A stretch of 64,000 bases of DNA, taken from Wolfiporia cocos (lineage: Eukaryota; Basidiomycota; Agaricomycetes; Polyporales; Phaeolaceae). Made by a program: the position numbers and the translations under genes. This document shows, piece by piece, positions 54,113 through 64,000 of the stretch; position 1 is the first letter of the stretch; each line of letters opens with the position of its first letter. The DNA is taken from positions 1 to 64,000 of the forward strand of contig JACCLO010000024.1 in assembly GCA_029448655.1 (NCBI GenBank), written 5' to 3'. The notes under the pieces were generated by a model. The model did not search any database. It was not told where the DNA came from and worked only from the letters and a program-made list of their open reading frames with translations.

Positions 54113-55574
54113 ATGTCGACACAAGCGACCTACGAAATAACTACCGTCACAACCGGTCCCCCCAATCTCGCATTGACCCCCAATTCGCCAAATTCCAACA
54201 CCGCACCTCCCTTATCTCCTTCGCTCGAATGGATCGAGGAAGAAGCAGGAGAGTTCTTGGTACGACGAAAGGAAGCGGCAGTAGACGGCAAGGGATCCGT
54301 AATCAAGGAAACCCCAGCCGAAGAGATGAAGGAAGCCGAAGCACGCGTAGCCAGTTTGGAAGCTACACTTCGCCGACTGGAGGATGAAATTACATCCCTC
54401 CAAAGGGAATCACTTCCCCCGAGTACACCGACACACGAAATCGATTCACGTCGGATCGAACCCCGAACGTTCGAAGGCGGCATCACCGCCCTGGAATGGA
54501 TCACCCATATGGAGTCGTACTTCAATTTCGCTAAAATAACCGAAAACAAAGATCGAATCTGGCTAGCGCTAGAATTACTGCGCAATAATGCCCTCCACCA
54601 CATGGCTATAATCATAAGTCATGAACGGGAACCAATCCGGAGAACGTGGGACTACTTCGTTGCTTGCCTTTTATGGTTTAGCAGGGAAGAGACGAACCGA
54701 GAAATAGCCCGTATACAAATCAAGGGATACCTTAGCGACCCCGGCCGAGCAATGATGAAATACAATCTCGAAGAATGGATCGTTTCCATTCAAACTCTAG
54801 GCCGACTCGCCGATTTAGACACCAGAAACATGATATCCGTAATTGAGGATGTCCTGCCAGAGGGTATTAAAAAAATATATTCCCCCCAACTCAAAGAACG
54901 AGTTCTGGACCGTCTATTTCGACAACGCAGTGTTGCTATTGCGACACTTGGGTCCCGATACAAGGGAAGACTCGAAAAAGGAAACTGGTAGCCCAGAACC
55001 TGATAAGGTCTCGGGAAATACTACTACGGCGAAAAATGCCGTACACTACCGAGAAGTAGCCGAAAAAAGCCCCCGTATTAGCAATAGGCAGTCCGATTGT
55101 AGGCACCACCCCGGCGTCCACATATGGAAAAACTGTCCTGAAAATTGGTCTAATACAAAGGACAAAAAGGCGAAAGATACTCGAAGTGGCTCTGAACTAG
55201 TGTCGCTGGCAAGCACACTAAGTGGTACAATAAGGGGAACCAATCCGGGGAATTCGAAAGAGAAGACCAACCGGAGGATGCCGAGGAAGACGGAGATCGA
55301 AGAAGATTCTCTAAAGGGTTCTAGAGTCGAAGAAGACTCGAACCAGGTCCCCACCGACCAATCAGATGAACAACGTCAAGAAAGGGAGACGGTTACCCCT
55401 TTCAACTACATTTTCGCACACCCCGTGGGAGACGAGCAAACCTCGGAAGAAATAAAACGACTAAATCTATTTCAACCAAGATCACCAGCGAAGTCCAGTA
55501 CAGAACTGGTGCGCCTATCGCCGGGCGACTCTATTGAAGAGGATTATCCCCTTTTCTACTTCAAAATCGAATAA
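54113..55574 (+). CDS. gag: B-family Gag, copy 2, in two overlapping frames
   Basis: Same protein and same frame change as copy 1 (54113-54991, then 54843-55574). Identity to copy 1, including the frame change, shows the duplication came after it. Confidence 0.85.
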
Positions 55575-58376
55575 AGTCGATATTCGAACCTTGGCCGTGA
55601 AGACAAGACGATCCTTCACGGTTAATAACTCCATAATGAAATTGTATATACCTTCGTACAATGTACTAGAGTACAAAGACCCGCTGTTACAGAATACAAC
55701 TAGATGAACAACATCGAATAGTGTGCGGTATTCTGGGTCTAAACAAAAATGCAGAAGGAGCATTCAGCATAATAGATGGAAGCAGAAGGTTACACCCGAC
55801 ATAACTGTGTCATAAGGGTCAGACCGACCCACCGACGGCGAAAGCAGAATAGTCGAGGAAACCTATAATCAGCCAAAGTCATAAAAAAGCCATAAAGGAG
55901 GCTTGCAACCTCCTTATAAGGATATAACCGACTACGGCTAATAACCGCCCTAAATCTCATAATACACGAGATTAAAAGGCAACTGCCAAAACCATCATAA
56001 CGGCCAAAATGCCATAATATGCGAATGCGCGAAGGTCTTTTGTCGGACCATTCGAGGAGGAAACAGTTAAACTCCCGAAAAATAAAGACTATATACGGAA
56101 TCCCCAACTAGGCATAAAGAGTAGGGATTAAAACCGAATACCGTAGTTATCGGCCGACAAGCCTTTAACGAAAGTATAATTACACCAAGCTGATAAGGCA
56201 TAGTAACGTACGACACCTGACAAGGGTCTACGTAAGAAGCAAGGGACTATAAGTACGAAAAGCACGATGTCTCAAGATAATAAGCGGTGGTTTTGTGCGA
56301 AACCCCCTTAAATCGAAAAAAGCTTCGAATACTAAAAGCTGCATAATATACGAATGGCAATGGAACCTCTGCCCAGGCGGTCAGAATTTTAAGGAGGGGG
56401 TGGACACCCTTCAAAAGTTCATTTACCCGCAAAACTCAAGGTTAATCCAGCCATGTATACGCTAAGCGATAGATTACGAAAACGAAGACCACCAAAGGCT
56501 TAACTCTCTAAACACAAGCCAGGAAGTGGACACCCAAAGTAGTAATCGAAGAACAGAACAGACGATAAGACAAGGGCACCTGAACAAGGACCTTAACAAT
56601 CCATAAAGGGGATCAGTATCAAAGAATAGATCGACAACAGTCGATAAAAATATTCGTAACACGATCTATAACCCCAAGGATTAATGTCGAACCAGGCAAA
56701 ACATCCGAAAAATAATCCTAGACCACACCAGTAGCAGTCTAATAGCCCCAAGGTCGTTGAACATTCCGACTCCAAGGCAATTAAAGACAACTCATAAAGC
56801 AGCTGAAAAGCGCATAATGACGAGTTTAAAGCCTACATACATTGGTGGTCGACACATAGGATTAAACGATGAAGTTACATCAGTTTCCCTGAAACAAGAC
56901 AAGTCGAATAGAGCATAACGACGTCCACTTTCCAAAGTAGACATAACAAAGACACGTATTGACTGAGCGATAAAGTCGATAATAGTCTATCAATATAAGA
57001 CACGCATCTAAGTCGAAAAGGACTTTCCATAACCAGGAAAAGGATAGCTCGAAAAACGACATAACACGTCAAACAGGAAAACGTAACTATAATATCAAGG
57101 ATAATAAAGCCATAAAGGACAAAGCATGCACCATGACCTGACAAGGCATGGTAATCCGACAATGGTTCTAAGCGAAAACCCTAGAATAAACACATGGAAC
57201 CTAATTCTCAGGCAAACCTCGGAGGTGAGGGACCAACGGTGCCAGTGCAACGTCGGCCGAAAGGCAGCGGGCGCATTGGAATGCTGAAGGTCAGCCATAA
57301 CGGGAAAAGGGAACCTAAAGGTCGAACCATGACCTAATAGGGCCAGTAAACTTAGAAAACCGGAAAAAAGGAAAACGGTCAGGCCTCTCAGAGCACTAGT
57401 AACCTAATAAAGGCCATACTCTATAAGTCAGGCGTAAAAAGCCATAAAGAGTCAACCTATATGGTGAAAAGCTCGGAAGACAAAGAACCAATATTCCCTA
57501 TAAAATCCAGCACAAGTCCAACGCATACGGGAAACCACTCTATAATAAAAATATCAAATCATAACGCCATAAACAGGCAACAGAAGAGATATTAAGAGAT
57601 GGTCAATCCTAGTCAGACAAGTGCATAAAGGGAATACGGTTCGAACTAAGACCAATCCTGGAAATTCATAATTCGACAAAAGCATAACAACGCCTAGTCA
57701 CGTGACCTATCCGAACGAAGGATAGCTCCAACCTTAAAAACGACCCAGATTAGTTCAATAAGAGGTAGAATCGAACTAGATTCAAGCCGACAGGCCCTCA
57801 TAACAAAGAACATATAATCTGCCCATAAACCCATTTGAACCACGGTGATAGCGGTAATCCAAGTAACAACCATCGGTTAAAACGACTATAAAAACATCAT
57901 AAGTTTCCCTCAGAGCTTGAAAACGTCCCCAAAAAGTGACAATAACGTCGCAACAGAGATTGCAAGGCAGCGTATCGACAATGTGCCCATAGACCGTCGA
58001 TTAATTACCTTTGGATAAGCAAGGACGCATGCCGAATCTCTAAGACTAGCCACTAGAAGGACAAGTAAAGTCGAAGGAGACCAGACAACAGTCGTTACCA
58101 TAGATCAAGTTACAATGGAAAACCCGCAATAACCATACGTCAAGTAGACGATAAGCAAGGCCACGACACCTTAATTTTTTCACTATCTACAAACGAGTCA
58201 GATAGTAATCAGAAGCCATGCTGCAGCCATAAGCATATCAAGTCTACAAGGTTCAATATATTCGGGACAACCGAAGAAAATCTGCGTAAAAAGCACCAAC
58301 GGGCTCGTAACAATAGAGTCCAACTATCATTACAAGCAGGTTTTATAATACTTCAACAGGGTCGTTGAACAACTCT
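55575..58376 (+). other. B gene-free interior, copy 2
   Basis: Same as 49263-52064, shifted by 6312; no coding content. Confidence 0.7.
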
Positions 58377-58392
58377 AAGGGGGGGGGGGTGA

Positions 58393-59048
58393 TGTCACAA
58401 GAATTTCCCTGCATTTACTGCAATTTTCCTGGGATTAATAGCAATTACCTACGCAATACGTCCTATAACCCGTCATAACCCAGCACCTAACGAATAGTTA
58501 GATTCATGCCGATTGATGGCCGCGTTATCTCCCATAACGACGGTATCTAATCACGGATCTGTTCCCGTGGATATCACAAGCTTAGCCGCTAGCCAATCGG
58601 ACACCTCGTCCGTATCACATCAGCACCACAACGTCAGCGGACCGCGCATAATGTCACGCGTCGGTTTACTAAGACATAGCGCCCTTAACGCTACTGGGCG
58701 ACGCACAACGCCGACAACCTATATCCCGGTTGATCGGCATATACCCTTATCACGTATTACTCAGTCCCATAATGACAGGGGTCCTGTAGTAGAATACGTA
58801 CCGAAAGTAGATTATGTAATAAGGCTGTCAGGGGTCTTATAATACATGTATATATACTGGTTCGCTAAGTCGTTAGAGACTTAGCTCTATTCATAAACAT
58901 TTGCCTTCGGGTTAACCACCTAACCGCCTTGCCTGCTGCTTACTCGCTTACTCCTAAGTTCTCACCTATCGACGACTACAGAAGACGCTAACGCTGTACA
59001 AATAGCCTCTTAGCTGAAGCATAGAGTGAGTAGTAGAGTCTTGTGTCA
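58393..59048 (+). repeat. B array LTR 3
   Basis: Same as LTR 1, at +12624. It is followed by the CACCG duplicate and A2 gag. Confidence 0.95.
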
Positions 59049-60688
59049 CACCGATTCCAAGGTAGTGAGGGTCTCTCGCACCTTTTCCGGGAGGATCCGT
59101 TTGATGTGACTGAACAACGTTTTGTTGTCAGTCTCGGCCAGGTGAGCCAGGGTCCTGAGCTTCTGTGCCCAAGAAAAGAAGTCCGATTGGAGCTTCTTTT
59201 TCCCTTCGTCTCCGAAGTACCCTTCAATCTCCTTTTCGGCAATCTCCTTGTCCGTCTTCTTGCCGTACACCTTCTCGATCGTTTCCGCAAACGTTTTCCA
59301 GGTGTGCCCCGAGGTTTGTCCGGCGGCGATTTTATCAACTACCGGCGACATGTACTGGTAGGCCTCGCCCGTAAGCCGTAGCAGGGCTTGGCGAACTTTG
59401 TCTTCCTCGAGGGTTACCTTGGCGTCTGCAAAATACATGCCCATTTTTTGGATCCACTCCTTTGACGAGATGGAATCCTTGGGGCCCGAGAATTTGGGCG
59501 GCTGAGTCGGTTTGGTCTGTTGGAAGTTGACCGTGGTGGCTGCTGCTGGCGCGGCTGCTGGTGCGTTTTTTAGAGCGGTTAACTCCACTTCGAGTTGGTC
59601 GATTCTTTTAATTAGTGCCGTGACCTGGGCACCGCTGGGTCCCGTGGTTGGGACTGCCGGACGCTTTTGCAGTACTGCAATATCTTTTTCTATGCGGACG
59701 AACCGATTTTCGGAAAGGGTATCCAATTGTTGCCGCAAACTCTCCGCTTCCTCTAGTGCTTCGATTCTATTTTGAAGCACCTGGTTGTGACTCCGAATCT
59801 GGTTGGTCTTGTTCCAGACCATTTCCAGATCCGTGTCCACCCGGCCTTTGTAAGCCGCGAGGTTGCTGTAGAGGTGGTTCTTGGCTTGGTACAGCGCCTC
59901 CCTGTAAGCTTCTTTTCCCACCTGCAGAACTTCGTCTGAGGCGGCCACTTCCAGAGTGCGCTGCAACCTTCCCATCAATTTGTTCTCGCTCCTTTCCGGC
60001 TGCGCGACGATTTCCAGAGTCCTCCTTTCATAGGAAGGGAGGAGATCGGGGAGCGTCCCAAATAGGGGCTCCGTGATGACCGCTTCCTCCAGACGTGGGG
60101 TCTCGCTGCCTTCAGGGGTGATGACTGCGCGTGCGGGTGTTTCCGGGTTGAAGAGCCTGGCGGCTCTTGTGCGTGGCGACGCTTCTTCAACCGAGTACCA
60201 GTGGACGTCACCGTAGTAGACTATGAGGTCCGCTAGAGAGATGGCGGTACAATAGTTGTCCCACCTCCACCATGAGATGTGGTTCCTAGTCGAATCTTCC
60301 CCGTAGTACTTGATGTACGCCGTATGGTTTACATTCAGGAATGGGCGCACATGCGCCGGAATTGAGTTGAAGGAGGTGACACTCCCCCTAACTCTGATGC
60401 CGAATACGACTCGCAGGTAGTCCATCAAGCAGGTTTGCTCTCCGGGCCACGCATGCTTGCCGACGGCGGGGCGGTAGGCCGTAGCCACCTTGTGGGTGTT
60501 GTACAAAGCGCCTTGGACGATTGTGTAAGACACCATTGCTGGACAGTATTCGTCAGCTTGAGTTATTTTCTTCCTTAAACGATAATTCAAGAAAAAAGTG
60601 CCTTTTCAGGACTTAAGTGCCTTTTCAGGACTTTTCGCAATCAATGCCATGCACCAAAAAATAATGCCTTTTCAGGACTTTCTATCTA

Positions 60689-61504
60689 CTACAGCTGGGG
60701 TTTGCCAAGGTCAAAGTTGAGACCGCTATGTACTAGGTGTGTTTTTAAGTATGTAGCGTGCTGTTTCACATCTAGGTCTCCAAAAACGTGCTCCACCCTC
60801 CTGAGATATTTTTCGAGGCGGCGGTGATCTTTGTTCTTCATGGAGTCCTGACGGACCCTTTGCTCCAGGTGTGTGGAGAGATCGTCGAAGTCGGTGATGA
60901 GGGTGGTGAATTTCGCTATGATGGGGGCCGTGGTGGTTGCGTCGGGAACCTTCCATAGCCGGAAAAGGTTCTTGTGGGCGGCGTTCATCTGTTTGTCGAC
61001 GTCCAAGAACCAGTCCCACTTTTTCTCCGTGCAATGGACGTCCTTGGGGTTCGGAAGACCCCGTTTCTCGACCCACTCGGCCGGCATCCTAAGCTCCTCC
61101 ACTCTCTCCAACAGCGACTTCTTTGGGGGCTGGATTCACTCCCGAGGACTCCTCACCATTCTCTCGTCCTCAACCCTCTTCCTGGCCGCCTCGGCGATCA
61201 GCTGATCCAGTGATTGTTTCTGGATCCGAGCTTCGAGCTTCTCCTTCTGTCGGAAAAGCTTGTCGAGCTTCTTCCGCCTGATATCGGCGAGGGCGGCCTC
61301 GTGGTTGACCCTTCGGATCTCCTCCGGGTCAGGGTTTGGCTTCCTGTAGAAGACGTCTTTGCCCTTTCGGGACTTTCCTCGCTTTGGGGCTGTGACCGCG
61401 GAGATGCGGTCTTCGAGCGATCTAGAGGAGGCAATATGCCATTCCTCGCGCTCTCCCGTAGCGGCGTTTCTCGGAGTAACCGTGAAACGTGGTGCTTTCG
61501 GCAT
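60689..61504 (-). pseudogene. A2 ORF1, one nonsense change
   Basis: Same length and start (ATG at 61504) as A1 ORF1 with scattered substitutions. TGA at 61136-61138 replaces CGA of A1, again a C-to-T change at CpG. The triplicated motif follows at about 60597-60680. Conservation of the rest of the frame supports ORF1 as a real gene of the family. Confidence 0.88.
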
Positions 61505-62190
61505 GACTACGTAAAAGAAGTCTAAGTAAGCTATTCTAGTGGAAATCACGCGGTCTTCTGTCGGGGCTTATCGTCGCTTCTTGATGTGTCGTGCGCTTAT
61601 CCTCCGGCGTCAATGGGCGCTCCGCCCTCAACCGGAGTTAGTGTCGGCGACTGGATTGCGTCTCTCTCACGCTACCAGGTGGGGGATACAGCAGGTCGTC
61701 TTCCCTTGACGCCTGGGAATGCAGGATTTGGGGTATTACACCCCGCATGTGCCCACGCCTCACTCCAGTTAGGTGGCTGCCAGTGTTAAAACCAAACCCA
61801 TGCCCTGAGGGACTTAGAGGGCGCCAAGGCCAGAACTCTATCGTTCTGAAGCCGTATCGGCAGCGGTTCTAGGCAGGGCAATTCGTGCCCACCATCCCAA
61901 CTCTAAATAGAGTGGCCCCTGTACGCCTGGGGATAGGCGAGAAGGTCATCTCCGGCCCGGTCAAGAGTTTACACCGTTGCCATCGATTCCCAACATATGG
62001 GGAAAGGCTTGGCAGCCAGTCCCCGGTTCCGCTTAAGCCTACGGTCCGGCTATTTGCCCGAAGGCGGTGATCCTCCAGAGCCCACTAAGGATACCCCGCT
62101 GCCTGGCGGCGAGCAGGGGTGCGCAGACGGCGATGAAAACCCCTAAGAAGAAAAAATCCCAGACCCTCAAAGAGGGCGGGGGCGAAAGCG
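61505..62190 (-). other. A2 structured 5' leader
   Basis: Close copy of the A1 leader with the same hairpins. The primer-binding site ATGAATAGAACT lies at 62202-62191 in sense. Confidence 0.75.
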
Positions 62191-62203
62191 AGTTCTATTC
62201 ATA

Positions 62204-62822
62204 TAACACAAGATAACACTTACTTATAGTTGTTGCTTGGTTTGCTGGTTAGGCAGGATAGTTGTAAGAGTTAAGCAGGATACGTGGAGTGGTTAACTCG
62301 TAGTATGAATGCAATGAATAGAACTGAGGCAATAGCGCTCAGCAAGTCCAGTATATATACATGATAAATAAGACCCCTAACAGTCTTATTAGATAATACT
62401 AGTGTCCGTATTCGTATGTACAAGTCCCCAGGTACCTAAGTACTTAGTAATATACGATAAATACATATATTGATCAAAACCGGGATATAGAAAGGCGGCG
62501 TAGACCGCGCGAATGGCATTTTGCGCTCTTGTCATTACAAAGACGGGGCGTGACCAAAGCCCGGTCCGCTGACGTTTATACGCTGACTGCTTCCGGATGG
62601 AATGTCCGATTGGCTAGAACTAGACATGTGACTGATGGTAACTACTAGTGATAAGATAAGACCGTCGTTACGGGAGATAACGCGGCCATCGTTCGGCACG
62701 TATGTAACCGTTAACTTATGAACCAGATAAGCTAGTTATTGGTCTAGAAAGTCGTAGATAATTCGTAGAATTGCCGGAAAAATAGTAAGAAATATAGGGA
62801 AACTAGGAGAATTCTTGTGACA
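62204..62822 (-). repeat. A2 5' LTR
   Basis: 619-bp family A LTR, uninterrupted, with the same ends as A1, followed by the CGTCG duplicate. Confidence 0.95.
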
Positions 62823-64000
62823 CGTCGTCGCTGCTGAAGGTGTCCCGACCGCTCGCGCGTGCGAAGAGTTCCCCTGTGTGAGTCGGCTGATCAGCCATGC
62901 CGCCCCACGAGTACCAGTCCACTTACTGAGCGTCGAGCTCGCCTCCGTGAACGCCTTGTGCATGTATCCCTTTTCGAACGAGATGTTGTTCAGGAAGACG
63001 TCCGGGGTGCCCGCCGCGATCAGCCGATAGACGTGGACCCGCTTCGGTTGCGGGTGTCGCCAGAGCCGTCCGATCAGCTTGTCACGGTTTATCTTATTTT
63101 TCCCTATTTTTCCCTATTTTCTCTGATTTTCTACAGCTCGTTCTACTCGCTTTCCGTATCACGTTATGTCTCACCCTTATTTCACTCTCGTAGATAACTC
63201 TTATCTTATCTCTTGTGCACGTTAGCTCAGCGCCTATCACGGCGCCTCGTCTTATCTGTAGACCTATCTTATCTTTCCTGCACGTGACCCTACAAAGAGT
63301 TCACAACATACGTTGCCACACGTCACATGGCTTTCTAGTGACTCGCGTCACCTGCCGCTGGCTTACGCTCAGTCAGCGGCCTAACCCACGTCACATGCTG
63401 TAGCCTTATGCTCAGTCAGCGACCTTAGGAACTATCACAAGCTTCGGGTCGTACCATTACTGGTACACAACCCTACGCCCTGCGGTATCTCTAGTCTTAC
63501 CTACGGTGTTACGGGTCTTACCCTTCATGTATATAAGCTGGCCTCTGAGTACGTTGTAGACTCAGAATAGTTCTCCTCGACAATCGACTAGTTGTTCTTA
63601 CCAACTGCTTGACTCTTACATCTCACCTTTATTGACACCGCCCCTCAACACTTATTTTCAGTCTTAGTGAGTGTCTGTGTCACAGCTGTCCGTCTTCTTG
63701 CGCCAACCAGAGAGTGTCCTGTCGTCGTCGCGCCTTCAGCGCGCAAGCACGTTCAAGAAGGAAAATGGACGCACCATAATGATGAGGATGTTCGCATCGG
63801 CGATGTTGAGGCCGACCATCCCGACGCCGGAAAGCAGCAGCACGCGGGGGCCCTCGACCCCGCTCTTGCGGAAGCGCTCCAGACTGACGGACCGCTGCTT
63901 GATGCTCATCCCTTAACCGACGACCCGCAGATATTCGATGTTGTGTTCCTGGAGAAACTGTCGACGGGGAGCGGTCAGTCTAACGTCAGGCGGCCGTCGT
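62823..64000 (-). pseudogene. SNF2-type helicase gene, C-terminal helicase lobe, continues off the window
   Basis: Minus-strand exons 64000-63775, 63718-62927 (minus the LTR at 63080-63682) and 62873-62823 are joined by introns of 56 and 53 bp. Motif V reads LLLSGVGMVGLNIADANILI and motif VI region QLIGRLWRHPQPK, then VYRLIAAGTPDVFLNNISF, typical of fungal SNF2/Rad54-like helicase C domains. A TAA at 63913-63915 breaks the frame just before MSIKQRSVSLERFRKSG. With the LTR and A2 also inserted the gene is dead. Subtelomeric location recalls telomere-linked helicases, although those are RecQ type. Confidence 0.85.
63080..63682 (+). mobile_element. Solo LTR in the helicase gene
   Basis: 603 bp, TGTCACGGTTTATC...GTCTGTGTCA, with a perfect CAGCT duplication (63075-63079 and 63683-63687). 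TATA-like ATGTATATAAGC near 63530 fits a plus orientation. The ends resemble those of the TRIM-like LTR (TGTCACGGTTTAT). Confidence 0.92.

Larger units (their letters stand above)
45769..59048 (+). mobile_element. Gag-only LTR family B: tandem array, 3 LTRs and 2 interiors
   Basis: The structure LTR-interior-LTR-interior-LTR repeats with a period of exactly 6312 bp. Only the outermost ends carry the CACCG duplication (45764-45768 and 59049-59053). The copies look identical. Each interior has a primer-binding site, structured leader, gag in two frames, about 2.8 kb without genes, and a polypurine tract. There is no protease, RT or integrase. LTR blocks, leader and Gag are all related to family A, so B probably depends on A-type enzymes. 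Confidence 0.95.
43501..60536 (-). pseudogene. gag: A2 gag, split by two nested LTR insertions
   Basis: The gag frame starts at ATG 60536, runs to 59049, is broken by the B array, continues through about 50 bp (45713-45768), is broken by the small LTR element, and resumes at 44196 to the TGA at 43501-43503. All parts match A1 Gag closely. The two insertion points are only 52 bp apart in the gag sequence. Confidence 0.93.
37668..62822 (-). mobile_element. Gypsy chromovirus A2, older copy carrying nested insertions
   Basis: Same family and order as A1, inserted in the helicase gene with a perfect CGTCG duplication (37663-37667 and 62823-62827). It contains a solo LTR in its 3' LTR (37954-38650), a small LTR element in gag (44197-45707) and the B tandem array in gag (45769-59048). 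Its LTRs differ from each other by several changes and small indels. Pol has two premature stops and ORF1 one. It is therefore older than A1 and inactive. Confidence 0.95.

Overview
This is the left end of a fungal chromosome, almost certainly a basidiomycete and probably an agaricomycete. It opens with a true telomere of CCCCTAA heptamers. Host introns are short (53-94 bp, GT..AG), and the mobile DNA is dominated by Ty3/gypsy chromoviruses plus a Tc1/mariner transposase of a type I associate with mushroom-forming fungi. The species cannot be fixed from the sequence alone.

Layout. 1-2.5 kb: telomere and G-poor subtelomere. 2.55-6.3 kb: broken gypsy remnant (gag, protease, part of the RT). 6.9-8.0 kb: solo LTR. 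8.34-21.28 kb: Tc1/mariner element with 36-bp inverted repeats and TA target duplication, split by a young, intact gypsy element (A1, 10299-19961, target duplication AAATG). 21.3-25 kb: LTR fragments. 25.0-27.5 kb: about 170-bp satellite in two opposite orientations. 28.1 kb: short interstitial telomere followed by subtelomere-like DNA and a decayed copy of a gene (28.8-29.8 kb) whose intact three-exon version lies at 32.4-35.2 kb. 36.5-37.7 kb and 62.8-64.0 kb: two halves of an SNF2-type helicase gene, split by a second gypsy element (A2, 37668-62822, target duplication CGTCG) that carries three further insertions: a solo LTR, a 1.5-kb non-autonomous LTR element, and a tandem array of a gag-only LTR element (B, 45769-59048) with three LTRs and two internal copies. 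Another solo LTR lies inside the helicase half at the right edge.

The most unusual material is the A/B retrotransposon system. A1 encodes an extra 271-residue protein (ORF1) ahead of gag. Its Gag and Pol ORFs overlap at UGAUG. Its Pol carries a chromodomain and then a complete dUTPase. A, B and the small element each carry a 12-nt primer-binding site one base after the LTR that is complementary to the expected start of their own transcript about 30 nt after a TATA box, which points to Tf1-type self-priming. The A and B leaders share hairpins with compensatory changes, so the gag-only B family is probably a partner or parasite of A. Ten insertions have perfect target-site duplications, which gives a readable order of events.
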